Below are positions 46,401-58,460 of a stretch of DNA of 64,000 nt, piece after piece. This DNA comes from Metallyticus violacea (Eukaryota; Arthropoda; Insecta; Mantodea; Metallyticidae): contig CM060846.1 of the NCBI GenBank assembly GCA_030762175.1, positions 177,879,041 to 177,943,040 of the forward strand. Reading direction: 5' to 3'. A program made the position numbers and the translations under genes. The notes below the pieces were generated by a model. That model saw nothing but the letters and a program-made list of their open reading frames with translations, did not search any database and was not told the origin of the DNA. Within the stretch, counting starts at the first letter, position 1; every line of letters begins with the position of its first letter.

Positions 46401-48680
46401 AGAATACCTTGCCGTTCCTTATGAATTCTGCTATAGAAACGTTCCGTATTTTATTTTCACTTTGCCATTTACTCCTCACATATTCAGGATACTGTGTGGC
46501 TCGTCAATGAATATGTGAACTTTTATTTAATAACAAAACAGAAAATTCGTACCGTTTTGCAAACAATACCTTTGATATGCCAGTTTTAACTCTCCTTTTA
46601 GCAGCGACATTTAGCACATAACTAACGACGCGGTTAAAGATTCACTAACTGGCGTTTCTGAATATACGATGACTTTAAAAGAGAGAAGTTCAATAAACAT
46701 ATGCGAAAGAAATAAAATACCTTGATAAGAGAAGTAATGCATTATGGAAATAGCCGAAAGGGAAAAAGACATATTCCGAAGGAATAAAACGTAACTAGTA
46801 ATGGTCGCAATATTCTCAATATATTGACTATAAAACCCCCTAAGTATCGATGAATCAAATCGTAGCCCATATTGCTTAATCGCTAATGAATTATAAAGAC
46901 ATAGCTGTTCATTGTGTTACCACTTGGATCTTTATTGAATATGTTTGCGCAATCATTCATCATACCGAAATTTTCTGACAGTTGAAATCTGGCAAAGCAG
47001 TTGCGATCGTATTCGATGGTCTAATGTGATGAGTGGGGGAGGAAATTGCAGATTCAATTGATGTCGATTTCCTCTTCTCCTGCTGCCTATCTTATGTCCT
47101 CGGTGGATTGCTGGAATTTTATGGCCCCATTAAACCAATGGGAGAGGACAGGGAATTCTGCAAAAGATGCACACGAATCGTGGAGCTTACTATAACACAA
47201 TTTATTTATATTAAAGTAAACTTATTTTTCAAGGGCCGGCTTTAAGTTCTGAGAATATTCATGATAACCCGGTGGATTCTATTCTATCACTGCCCGGTAA
47301 TTGTACCAAATCTTTCACCGTTCCACTGCTTTTATCATTTCTTACCACTATTTCGATATGGCTCCCTGTAAACAGTTTGCGTCTTTCTACTCCACAAGGT
47401 CCGCGATCGACTGTCCTTTTTACCCTTTATTCCTTCTGCTTTTCTCCTGGGTTTCGTTACGTAATATTGGTGACAAGTTATTACACCCACCTTTCATCAA
47501 TTGGTTTTTATTGCCCGGTCTGTCCGGGATTTTAACAAAAAAACTAACCCTTCTGTCCGTTCATACAATATCTGCCACTGTTTTTCAAATTCTTAGAGAC
47601 GACCTTTCGTATACAAAGCTTCTTACAGAGCATACAAAAGAGGTACAAGACCATATGGTTCTTTTTGTCCCATTCCCAAAACATGTTTCCTGGTTTATGT
47701 CTAAAGTTTATGTCTAAAAGTTTTAATATGCAGACATATAAACTGTACAAATTGTTTATAATAAGATTTATAGTACATGTAATTAATTATGCTAATATGA
47801 GTAATATAAAAATGGACGTTGAAGTCATTTTATGTTGTCTCACAGTGTACCTTCAACAAAACCGACGATAAGGGAAGGCCGAGTTGTAGTACGCAAAATC
47901 TTTCTGTAAATTGAAAGTACAAGAGGAAAAGTCAGATTACCCTTAGTGACAGAAACTGAAAGGCGGAGGAAACTACTAGCAAGAAATGGAGCAATGGAGA
48001 CTTAAATGTGAAAATGTGAAAAGCTTAAGAAACCCAACTTGGAGGGGGGATCATATACGAAACTGACAAGATTTTTTGTTTTCTTTCTCTCCCAAAGTTC
48101 GAGAGGAAACATATTAGCTTGACAGATAATTTGACACACTCGCTATACAAAGCCATACATACGCAGTAAGGCAGATTGAATGCAGCTGGAATTGATATAA
48201 TAGCAGACAGGTGCTTAAGCAGAAAGGTGTATGTTTCGGTATTCACACTTTTCCCAATTCTCCCCAGGAGCTGACTTGCCATTTACCCAGTGTCACTTGC
48301 TGCGGATACCACCAGATTTGGCGTTTGATCTCTTATCCTTGCAACGTCTAGAGAAGAGGTTTCAGTGCTAGAAATGTAGGATGAAAAACCGAAGGGACGT
48401 GAGAACATCGAAAGCTTCAAGTCTCCTCTGAGTGTAACACAAAGAAATGATATTGCAAAAAATAAGCCAGCAATGCTGAGGAGGAAAAGAAAACGGGTAA
48501 AGGTACAAAGAGAGAACTTCCATTAAATGGAATGGTGTAGTTCAGAACAGTCCATTATCGGCACGGGGTCTTCTTGAGAGACTTTATTAAAGTTTTTCTC
48601 TTTTATTGGTGAATAGTTTCTCCATTTCCCAAATATGTCTTGCGATCGTACTTCATCATACCTTCTGATAGCTCCATTCT
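43464..48680. other. Long AT-rich stretch, no gene seen
   Basis: Over 5 kb without a recognised gene. A weak tRNA-like segment lies on the minus strand at about 44036-44112 (box B-like GGATCGAATCC, box A-like TTGCTAAGCGG) and may be a SINE relic. Open frames at 47033-47245, 47272-47717 (plus) and 48025-48282 (minus) show no domain known to me. Confidence 0.45.
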
Positions 48681-48687
48681 GAATAGT

Positions 48688-48965
48688 GTTTAACGCCCGT
48701 TTTTACTACTGGTGCACCACAGGCGGTAACACGGATGATACATGAAATGAAATTATATATTTGGAAAGGAGAATTTTTTTTTAAGGAAGGAAGCGTTCAA
48801 GGCATACGCTTAGGGTTCCTCCACGGGATTTGTCATTTATGAGGACTGAGGAAAACCTGGAAAAAACCTCAATCAGGGATGACGGTCTTAGCGGGAATTG
48901 AACCCCGAGACCTCCCGGGTCCGCGGGTCCGCGTCTTAACGACCTCGGCCACCCGTGGCGGTTTG
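48688..48965 (-). mobile_element. SINE-B copy 8 (complete)
   Basis: All blocks are present on the minus strand: box A GGTGGCCGAGGTCGTTAAG, a variable arm with an internal GGGTCCGC duplication, box B GGGTTCAATTCCC, the CCTCAGTCCTCATAAATG body, and the AACGGGCGTTAAACACTA end. I see no clear target duplication. Confidence 0.9.
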
Positions 48966-51900
48966 ACAGCACCATGTATACTTTCCATTCGTTAAGATAG
49001 ATGTACATAAATACAGTAAATGGTATCAATTATTGTATATAATGCTATATGTAAGATTATAAAATAAAATATGAGAATATACTTCTATTAATAACAATAA
49101 ATCACATAAGGCAATGGGGCAAAGTGACAGGTGACTGTTTAAGCAGTCACATGATCATATGATGATCTGAAGCAATAGATGCAACTTTCGGTAAAGCATT
49201 TGAGGTAACTGCCATTACTAATACATTCACAGTCCCAATTTAGTAGAAGATTTGAAAATCACGCCGTTTGCTAGTTACGTTGGGTGCATGTTTTATTGTA
49301 AATTTACCTGTTATATATTTGTTTTACTGGTACACTAGTTCCTCTCCAATAACCAATTATAGACGATTTGCAAAATCAAGCCCCCTTACCGATGCCTCTG
49401 TCCCTTACAATTAATTCTGCATAACGTACCTTGCCCATACATGACCCAGAAAACAGTTTACTGGTTGATTGCTGCAATTTCCTTAAATAAAGCATGAGTC
49501 TTTAAAAATACTGAATACCATTCTGGTAGAAAGCACTTTGGTAGGTACAAACCGCGCAGTACATCACTACATGCTGTGATAGCCTGTCGAACTGCTCATT
49601 TTGTACACATGTCATTATAGAACACGGAAAAACTTCAAAGCACCCACTGCCACTAAATCTGTTGCATTTCTCATCATAAAATCTTGTCCTTTCTGAAATA
49701 CATGCACCAATCCATATTTTATGTGCCAGCTATCTCCATTATATTATATTCTTATTAATTAGTTGTATTATTCAAATTGTGACGTTGTATTCCATTGCAA
49801 GGGATGCCCGGCAAAGGTTCTGCAAGTTTTAACAAGACAACATAATTAAATTCATAATTGCTATGCTTATAAATAAAATAACGCTTGTAAGAATGACCTA
49901 ACCACTAATGCACAATGTAAGAAAGTGCAATATCCCATTCCAGCAACAAATACATCTGATTACTGGAATGAACAGCAGCATTAAATTTTCCTTACGAATT
50001 ACACTGTCCTCATAACGCCTCTTACCATAACATAACCAACATGTTCGAGAATTAAAATTGGAAACAAAAACATTTCCTTCAAAGTGATTAAATGGCATAT
50101 AACTAAATTTTAGTGCGGTTTAACATCTTTTTGGTTCAAGCCCAAAACCACTAACCGTTGTTGTCACTTTATATTCCACTACCACACTCAAGCAGCTCCT
50201 ATCTCTTGCAGCTCTAGTTAATTCATTATATCAAGGGCAATTATAAGTCGGTGTTAAGAGATTTTCTTAAATAACTAATTTTATACTTAGTATAAGTCTA
50301 TTATTTAATGTATTTCTTTTATGAAAGTTGTAAAACGTCTTCCTTATCTTAGAAATCAACCCATTTGTATTACTCTTTCAGTTTAATGTAACGGTGGCCA
50401 ACTCAGTAACTTACCGCCTACATCACATTACGCCATACTCTGTGCAATAGCAGCGGAAATGTTAGTTCATCGAAGGAAGCACTTGATTAAGGCTGTTTCG
50501 TTCGGAACGTTAAACAACCAACAAAGATGATACCGGGCGTTGATAAATTGCTTAGTAATAATTTCAGGGATTGTACAGGGGTCTTACACAAGATTGAGAC
50601 ATGGGATCTATAGTCCAAGAAGAAAAATAATCCAGTTAAATAGTTCTAAAAAGTTTCAAATTAGATGCTGATAAATCATTGTTAAAGCTAGAAAATGTAC
50701 ATTTTTATCTTAGAAAGTTTTCAAACTTTCTTCTTTAGCAAGGAATTCCTGATGTTAAATAGGTTATAATCAATGTTTTTAAAGCTTAGTGCCTCAGACT
50801 AGCCACATAAGAGCATGGCACTGAACAACAGTTAACTGATTTGTCGTTATGTATCTTATTCTAGAGAGAGTTATCCACGTGACTGTATAGCCTAATATCT
50901 AATGGATCTTGGACAAAATGTGGTTTCGGAGATTGTAGGTCCGGGTCCTGCGGAATGGTTTATTTATTTATTTCATATTTCAGGACGAAGTATGCTCATA
51001 CGTAAAAACAGAAGTAAAAATGTAATCAACGAAACCCAAACTAGATAGCAATGATTTGCTTTTACTTAACGCCAGTATCATAGCGATTGCACCAAAGAGT
51101 CATGCTGCACAACTTTGGTTCGTTACTGTATGTATCTTTTCGGATGGAAGATTCGTTGGTTAGTAGCGTACTGGTCGTCTAGAAACTCGGTGTTATAATT
51201 TTGAAATGTTAACACGCAGACTACATAACCGCTATATATTACTTACTTAAGACTTTTCTAAAACCTTTGTATTCCTGAGTAGTTCATTTAGATGCCGTGT
51301 AAATTTCAAACGTATTATAATTGTTACATAATCATACTTTGTGTACACCTTATTCCATAATACTATTCGACTATATCAAGCTTTCGACTCCCCCCTAGTT
51401 TTGCTTTATGCACTCATCTACTTTTTCTTATCAACAAACACTAACGAACCCGTACTCAGCGGTATAGTTAGCTGAAACGATCATATATATTTCATGACTG
51501 AGAAATTCAAAACTGTGTTAGCATGATGTTTGGAGCAATTTTTCACTGAAAAGTTAATTATAAAACACTGGGGAGTGTACTGAAAACAAATTCTGTTGTG
51601 GTTTCATAGAAAATCCAAAATGTAGCCCAGTGTTGTCCGTTTAATTAAGCATACAGTCTAAAATAGTGTTATAATAATTATAGGATATTTTATTGTTGAA
51701 ATGTTTGCTAAGACCCATGCACAAACTTTAGGAAAAAACATTTATTAATCTTTTAGTCATATTTCCTTAAATGTTGGTGTTTTCGAGATTATGATTACTT
51801 TGTGCGTCAGCTTTGGAAGCCCATCGTTACCGCCAAGGGAATAGATCTACTTCTTCCAATGTACATGATTCGGATTCGATCATGTTTGTCAGATGGACTG

Positions 51901-52334
51901 GAAGAGTATTCTTCTCAACAGTGTGTCCTTCTTAGGACCGAAGTCGAAATTTAAAAACTAGAGCATATAAACTCATTTTCATCTACAATGAATACAATGC
52001 ATTTGGTGATCATTATAATTGTCTGAAATGTGAATTAACAGAAAATTCCCATCACATAGTAAAATATGTTTTCAAAATATTTTATATTATTTTAATTTGA
52101 TAATACTGCTAAAATGATAGTTAAATAACTCATAAGAGTGATATTTCATTACAGAAAATTATTGTGAGTTACATCAAAAATATTTTTAAGCTGTACAATG
52201 AACGGCGGTTTCGCCATTAATTCAAATGTATTCATCAATTGCATTGAGAAGTAGTATGGGTCCTATCACACATTTCTTGCGCTTTGTCTACACTACTGCG
52301 GTGAGTATCCAGCAAGTGCTATAGGCAATTTCAA
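48966..52334. other. AT-rich stretch, one possible SINE relic
   Basis: No gene is seen. Near 50385-50525 a somewhat GC-richer segment ends in CGTTAAACAACCAACAAA, an ending typical of several invertebrate SINE families. The body does not match SINE-A or SINE-B and the head is not recognisable. Confidence 0.4.
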
Positions 52335-52910
52335 GACGAAAATCGGATAGGTTAGGGTAATTTTAATATGCATATAATTATACAAAATATTAATAAAATC
52401 CGTGTATACATGAACTAACATACTTTCATCATTAAGTGTACATACTCACCCATTCATCTTTCATTCAACTTCATTTTCTCTGTATGTGTACATTCAGGGG
52501 TGAGTATATATTCAGAGGAAAGCATTCATTCAGGGGAAAGTATACATTCATGGGGAATGTATGCTTTTTTCAGAGTCAAGTGTATGGTAAGCATTCCGAA
52601 GACAAAATTTAGCCAAGTCGGGATCATTTTATTGACTATACATATAGTTACATATATTACACAAAATATTTTAACCTATGTACACATTCAGTGAGCATGT
52701 ATACATTTGGTGCCAAGCATACTTTAAGGGATGAATATACATTGAGTGGCACGCATACTTCTATGGACATGTATACATTCAATGGCAAGCATACATTCAG
52801 GGGAAATGAGGCATTTTTCACTGCTGTGAATGGTTAAGTAGTTGCCAATGTTTTATTAATTGAATATATAATTACATAAGTTACCCAAAATGGTAGACGA
52901 TGTGTGGAAT
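52335..52910. repeat. Compound minisatellite (ATTCAGGGG units in a ~260 bp higher-order repeat)
   Basis: Short units of the type GTATACATTCAGGGGAAAGC recur in two clusters (52490-52560 and 52680-52815). Around them an A/T-rich block (TTTTATT..ATATA..TTACA..AAAAT) occurs three times, near 52350, 52625 and 52850, about 240-270 bases apart. The arrangement suggests an old higher-order tandem repeat. Confidence 0.65.
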
Positions 52911-53152
52911 TCATAATGAGAAAACTGAAATAAAAGTATGAGGAGCTTACGCGTAGAGGTAAACATATTGGTAAAAATGAGTATGGGAGTGTAAAATATA
53001 TTTTGATGGAATAAACAAATGTAAAAAAATTCGCAATTTTGATATTCACAATAATGAGCATTGAAATAATAATATTGATAAATATAATATTTACGCTGCA
53101 AGCAAAACACTAAATTGTATAAATTTACTTTATAAACAATATTTTAGTAGTT

Positions 53153-53448
53153 TTTTTTTTTTGAGTAGTGTTTAACGCCCGTTTTTACTACTGAGGCATC
53201 ACAGGCGGTGGACACTGATGATACATGAAATGAAATGATAAATTGGGAAAGGATTTTTTTTTTTTTTTTTTTTAAGGAAGGAAGCGTTCCAGGCCTAAGT
53301 TTAGGTACCTCCCCGGCATTTGCCAGTTATGAAGACTGAGGAAAACCTGGAAAAAACCCCAGTCAGGGAGGACGGTCCTGGCGGGATTCGAACCGCAGAC
53401 CTCCCGCTCACGAGTCCGTGTCTTAACGACCTCGGCCACCCGTGGCGG
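53153..53448 (-). mobile_element. SINE-B copy 9 (best preserved, 13-bp target duplication)
   Basis: Complete, nearly consensus copy on the minus strand: CGCCACGGGTGGCCGAGGTC head, box B GGTTCGAATCCCG, the ACTGGGGTTTTTTCC and CCTAAACTTAGGCCTGGAAC body blocks, the CGCCTGTGATGCC block, and the AACGGGCGTTAAACACTACT end plus A tail. The direct repeat TATTTTAGTAGTT is perfect at 53140-53152 and 53449-53461. The clean duplication and intact boxes suggest one of the youngest insertions in the window. Confidence 0.95.
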
Positions 53449-53461
53449 TATTTTAGTAGTT

Positions 53462-54009
53462 AATACATATATATATACACACAACATAGAGGTAGGAAGT
53501 ATGTTTCAACTCTGCAAAATAAGATGTTACTATGAAAAAAGATGGTAAAAATATAAAACAGTATTTACAAATAATATTACGATATAACTTTAATGAGATG
53601 ACGCGGAGGTACTTAGAGCATGGCTTCCTGACGTCTACTGAGCAAACTGAATGTGTAACCAATAAAGAGTGGCAGGTAAAGTCACGTGATTAGTGTAAAC
53701 AATAGCAAGGCTTGTACACGCAAGTGTGTCTTTCAAGGTCTTATGACGTCAACAGGAGAAGAAAGTTTATTGCAGAAACCAAGCTCGTGGCGTCACAAGA
53801 CGAGGTGAGACCTGCACAGAATGTATGGCGTCATGGTATCGTGCAGGTGTGAACAATATCGAACATACAGAGGAAAGTTACTGTTGGAAATAAGGTGCAT
53901 TGCATAGCCATGCGGTGATAGAATTTAAAGGTAAAAATACACCGTTATAAGGTGCTGAATGCCATCCCAAAAATATGTTGATAATTAAAATATACCTGCT
54001 TGTGAAAAA
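53462..54009. other. Spacer, no gene seen
   Basis: No gene is seen. The block 53690-53900 is less A/T-rich and includes a CRE-like ATGACGTCA; nothing shows that it functions. Confidence 0.45.
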
Positions 54010-55600
54010 TGAAAAAGTATTGTATACAATGTTTAACTTTACATAAAGAATCTATGTTGTGCTAAAAAGGAGTTATATTGTAATTTAATATTATTTTTGC
54101 TGGCTGTAAATTAAAAATTCATTCAAAGATAAGTTTTGGAATAGAAATTATACGCTTTATTCATTAAAACCATATAATTAGGAAGAAATTTCTGTTACTC
54201 TGTATATCTGTGAGCATCGTTTAATGATTTCTCTCGTTATTCTATAATCTTACAATAAAATTGAATAAAAGTGAACCGCAACATGCCAAATAACCAAACA
54301 TCACCGTTTTATAAACAAAAACGAACATTAAAAACAAAAAAATCACTAAATTACTAAATTTGATTAAAAAAAGTTATGTTGTAATAAAAAATATAATCAC
54401 TCTGCGACTGAGTTTTAATAAATAAAAACGAATATTACAAACAATATGTTTAACTTTGCAAAATGTATGCTGCCATTAAAATAATTTTCTTTCTCGATTG
54501 ACATTTAATGAACAAAAAGAATATTAAGCACAAAACATTGTTTATATTTTAAAAATGTTATGTTACAATAAAAAATGTTTTCATTCCGCGATTTCTTTTT
54601 GCTAATAAACAACTAATATTAGAAAATAAAAAAATTAACTTTGCAAAAAAAGTTATGGTGGAATCAAATAAAAAAGATCCACTCTGTTCTTTAACAAAAA
54701 TGAATATTAGATACTAAAAACCTTTTAATTTTGCAAAAATATTTTATTTTGCAATCAGAAATATTTACATTTCGCGTTTTTCTTTTAATAAATAAAAGCG
54801 AATATTTGAAAAAAAAATCTATTAAACTTTGAGAAAATGTGTGTGGTAATAAAAATATTTTTCTTACGCAATTGATTTTTAACCAAAAAAAATTCTTAGA
54901 AACAAAAAAAAACGGTTTAACTTTACAACAAAGAATTTGTGTTGCAATCACAGATTGTTTTCACTCAGCGATTGACTTAATAAATAAATAAACTATTTTA
55001 CTTTGGTTACCTTGCAGTGAAAAATATTTTCACTTCTTGACTTATTTTTAAAAGGAAAACCCGTTATAATACAAAAAAAACTGTTTAACTTTACAAAAAG
55101 GAATTATTATTTTAGTCAAATAATATCTTCATTCTGCCATGGACTTTTAATAAAAAACGAATTTTATATTAAAAAAAACTATATAACTTTGCTAAAAGAA
55201 GTTATGATGCAATCAAAAATATTTTCACTTTGCGATTGGCTTTTAATAAACCAAAAGTAACGACAGAAATAAAAAGTTGTTCAACTTTGTAAAAATACTT
55301 CAATTTGCAATAAAAATATTTTCCTCTTCGATGGCTTTTAATAAACAAAAACAAATATTAGAAACAAAAGTGTTTATCTTTGCAAAAATATTACGTTATA
55401 ATGAAAAATATTTAAAAAGGAATATTAAAAACAAAAACTATTTAGCTTTGCAAAAAATTATGCTGCATTCAAAAACAAGTTGTACTTTACACTTTTTATA
55501 AAGAAAATGAATATTAGAAACAAATAGAATTTAACATTGCAAAAAAAATTTTTTTTGGAATCAAAAATATTTTCATACGTTTTAAAATAGAAATTAAGTG
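54010..55600. repeat. Tandem satellite, about 95 bp monomer
   Basis: A monomer with the landmarks GTTTAACTTTGCAAAA, AAGTTATGTTGCAATCA, AAAATATTTTCACTTTGCGATT, GACTTTTAATAAACAAAAA and CGAATATTAGAAACAAA repeats in one orientation. The first landmark recurs near 54453, 54539, 54635, 54735, 54818, 54917, 54993, 55082, 55182, 55280, 55375, 55440 and 55530, giving a period of mostly 80-100 bases. Monomers are well diverged, so the array is old. Small open frames within it are incidental. Confidence 0.82.
54126..54230. repeat. Flank duplicate of the satellite array, left
   Basis: The segment with AATAGAAATTA, ATATAATTAGGAAGAAAT and GTTACTC..CTGTGAGC resembles 55583-55680 in the same orientation. 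It lies near the left end of the satellite array. Confidence 0.5.
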
Positions 55601-55680
55601 ATTTAAATCATTCAGTAGGATTATATAATTAGGAAAAATGTTACTGCCAAACTGCAGAGCTGCAAGTAACTTTTAATTAT
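55583..55680. repeat. Flank duplicate of the satellite array, right
   Basis: This is the partner of 54126-54230: AATAGAAATTAAG, ATATAATTAGGAAAAATG, GTTACTGCC..CTGCAAG. The pair brackets most of the array, as if the array lay inside a larger duplicated unit. Confidence 0.5.
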
Positions 55681-56289
55681 ATCTATCGTGCCCTGCTCTG
55701 CAATAAGACTAAATTGTGCTGGTTTGAAAAGGAGAGCTAAGTATCACGAGTGGGAAAAACGGTGTCTTTTTTTTTTAACAAATAAAGATGATTTTATTCA
55801 CGTAGAAGATCAAACAGCCCGTAGGATTGCATATTGTTCCTTCGGAGATTATAGGGCCGAGGACCAAGGATTGTTTAATATGACTGTCTCTGACAAGCTG
55901 TAAATTCCCTGGGAGAACGCTTGCAACGACTTTTTGCACTTATATATCTTCATTATATTCCGTAAGGGCTGTATGATACGCCCCCCGTCACCAGTTATTT
56001 TTGCTTGTTAAAGAGATGTCGCACCCTGGCTCTTTCGTGTTCTACGCCTTAATCCACCATGTTACCTTCCAGGATTTCATCCGCGATTGCTTGGGGCAGT
56101 TATCGTGAAAGTAATCAAGTATGGCCCCTTGGATGAGATAGGTGACTGTCGATATCACCATGGGATCTAACCTGTCAATCAGTCCGAGGCTACCTGAGAG
56201 ATCCTACCTGCTTATAGGGCTCCCACCAGGTTCTCCTGAGATACTTGTAAAGGTTGACGTGTTTTACTACATTGACATTAAATTATACA
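55681..56289. other. Unassigned, possibly part of the adjacent LINE remnant
   Basis: GC-richer than the surroundings and downstream (minus strand) of the endonuclease remnant, but no reverse transcriptase motif is seen. The plus-strand frame 55688-55903 has no known domain. Confidence 0.4.
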
Positions 56290-57260
56290 TAATTGTGGTA
56301 AGATAGTGATCGTTCGTCTATGACCAACCATTCAATAATCTGAGTAAAGATACATTCCACGCTAAATGAAATGTAAATACTTCCTACCTTATACGGTTTG
56401 TAAAGGTAGGCTTTTTACCGACATTAAGTATGTGTAAATTATTTCTAGAGAGCAGGGAATCTAAAACGTACTCACAGATTTTGTTGATATCCTTGCTGTC
56501 CCCGATTTCATGAGTTTTGAGTTGGCGTTGTACTCAAGGATGGTCTGGTCCCCTCTTAATGTGCAATAAATGACCAACTGTTTTAATTCCCAGGTAGGCG
56601 GATTGCCACCGTCAAAAGGGAGATATACAGAGTTCAGCAGTAGGCTCTTCTTCCCTTCCCTATGCTACAGTCAATTTTCTCAGTGGTGTCATTATTAGAA
56701 CGAAATTCTAAAAGGGGTAGCCATTGAATTCTATTGCAAGCAAGGATAAAACTTTTGGGTCGATTTTTCTTATTGCAATATATCAACTTAACCTGTTCAT
56801 TCTCCTAGTCCTGTAATTTGACCGCTGTTAATCCACGGTCCTTAATACAGGGCTATTTCTTTATTGAATATTATGCAAAAGACACCGGAGGCTGCCTTCT
56901 TATGTTGGAGGTTAATCTGGAGGACCTTCAGGGCCATCCTTTGTTAGAGTTATGATATAGCTCTGCCGGGACCCTAAGGTTCCTTGACCCAGCACCCCGC
57001 GGAAGAGTTGATACCCTCCATATCTGAATTTTGCTCAAAAAAAGAGCTGCTGGGAGCTCACAAATGTGATCCTCAGGAGTGTATTATTGATTTTCTGAGT
57101 GATTTCCACTCAGGTTACACGAGAATCTAGGGAACAATGATCCACCCAGGCAGAGTCCTGCATACCTGGATAAGGCTCGTCACTCCGGCAGGTCACCTGG
57201 TATTCCAGAGGCTCCGTTCAATGCACATCTTCCATGTGTCATTCACCTCCCCGGCACCGG
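56290..57260 (-). pseudogene. Endonuclease part of a second LINE (R1/jockey-like), decayed
   Basis: On the minus strand, MALKVLQINLQHKKAASG (about 56890-56950) is the characteristic start of ORF2 in R1- and jockey-like non-LTR elements. GPWINSGQITGLG follows (about 56800-56845), where the catalytic-site EPW of the family reads GPW. Next come NSVYLPFDGGNPPTWELKQL and TLRGDQTILEYNANS (about 56520-56640), the latter at the place of a G-D-x-N-A/S motif. A weak VGHRRTI near 56310 may be the SDHR-type end. Upstream, about 57160-57260 may hold relics of ORF1 zinc knuckles. Stops and frameshifts are numerous. No reverse transcriptase follows, so the copy is truncated or too decayed. It is unrelated to the LINE at 38.9 kb. 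Confidence 0.7.
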
Positions 57261-58189
57261 TCGGTTAAACCTTGAGTTTGGATGAATATTGAAAGAAAGA
57301 GTGATGAGTGAAAATGAACTTGAATGAAAGATGAAAGGTCGAAATGATTAAGAGATTAAGTTGAGTTGCTTCTTAGTCCGACCTCTCCTCACAACCTGCC
57401 CGGCATGGTTCACCCTACCGGCAACAAACTACCGCCGATATAGCCTGCTGATTCATAGAGGCTCACGAGGCCCGCCACCAGTGATTAGGTACTGCTACTT
57501 CTAGGCGGCGCCTACAAAGTACTTGTGTATGTTTTTTTATTGCATGGACTAAATTCGGGATATTCGTGTTTAAACGTAATATAAATATAGGCAGTCGTTC
57601 AAATCAACAATGAAATGTAAAAAATCTATAAACAATGTAAGATTATAATCACAGAATTAATTACAAAACATATATGTTGCCAAATTTAAAATAAGTAAGA
57701 AAAAGCTAATACGTGTATCGAAATATAAAAAAATGAGTAACAGAAAACGTATGTGTTGCCAAATAAAAATGTTACTGTCTAAGAAAAAATGTTTTTTTTT
57801 TGTTTTTTGTTTTTTTGCTATAGAATGTCACAATATACATAAAATATGTATTTCCAGAATAAAAAACATAGTTTTAAATGCTTGAATTGCCACATAAAAC
57901 AGTAAGCATAACAATTGTTATAAATTCATATGCACTCATTCCCAGCTATGCGTTTATATTTACTTAATTTTAAAAAATAGCCATTCTTAGTCTATCCCCT
58001 TCTGATGGTACAAACAAACAGCAAATATGTTTCAAAAACATCCTTCCCTAAATGATACTCACGTAAGTGAAAAAGTTTCGCCACTCTTATAACGTGCACT
58101 ATGCTAATTTGTTCATTACAATATCAGGTTTGGAGCCCAGTAATGTTATAAGAATAAGTGCATAAAATTTCCTAAAGTAATTCATTTAT
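57261..58189. other. Mostly AT-rich, no gene seen
   Basis: The first 270 bases are GC-richer and could be ORF1 of the neighbouring LINE, but I cannot recognise its motifs. The rest is A/T-rich without features. Confidence 0.4.
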
Positions 58190-58460
58190 TTAAACCTAAC
58201 GTAAAAAACCCCTATAGTAATAAATATTTGGTTAAGTTACATTAGGTTGGCTTAAATTAAGTTGGACAAATTCCTTTGTAATATTCAATCTACGGCTAAG
58301 TTAGGTTAGGTATTTGCTCAAGTTCGGTTTTCAAAAATTGACTTAAAAATTAAATGTTAGGTTCCGTTACGTTGGGTAAATTTTGTTTTAGCTAAGCGAA
58401 CTGGTTTGTAACAACAAATCTGTGATTAAGTTATGTTAGATATTCGCTTTAAGTTTCTAA
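58190..58460. repeat. Degenerate TTAGG/GTTAGGT-type repeat patch
   Basis: Motifs such as TTAGGTTGG, GTTAGGTTAGGT, TTAGGTTCCG and AAGTTATGTTAGAT recur over 270 bases. Only two perfect TTAGG units are adjacent, so this is at best a relic of telomere-like sequence. Confidence 0.45.

Noticed and set aside
47033..47717. Possible small protein-coding exons on the plus strand
   Set aside because: The frames overlap one another and have no recognisable domain, splice context or conserved motif.
48025..48282. 85-codon minus-strand frame
   Set aside because: No domain or signal recognised; length is within chance for open frames in this DNA.
58190..58460. Interstitial telomere
   Set aside because: Only two perfect TTAGG units are adjacent. 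The rest are loose GTTAGGT variants, which are common in insect DNA.
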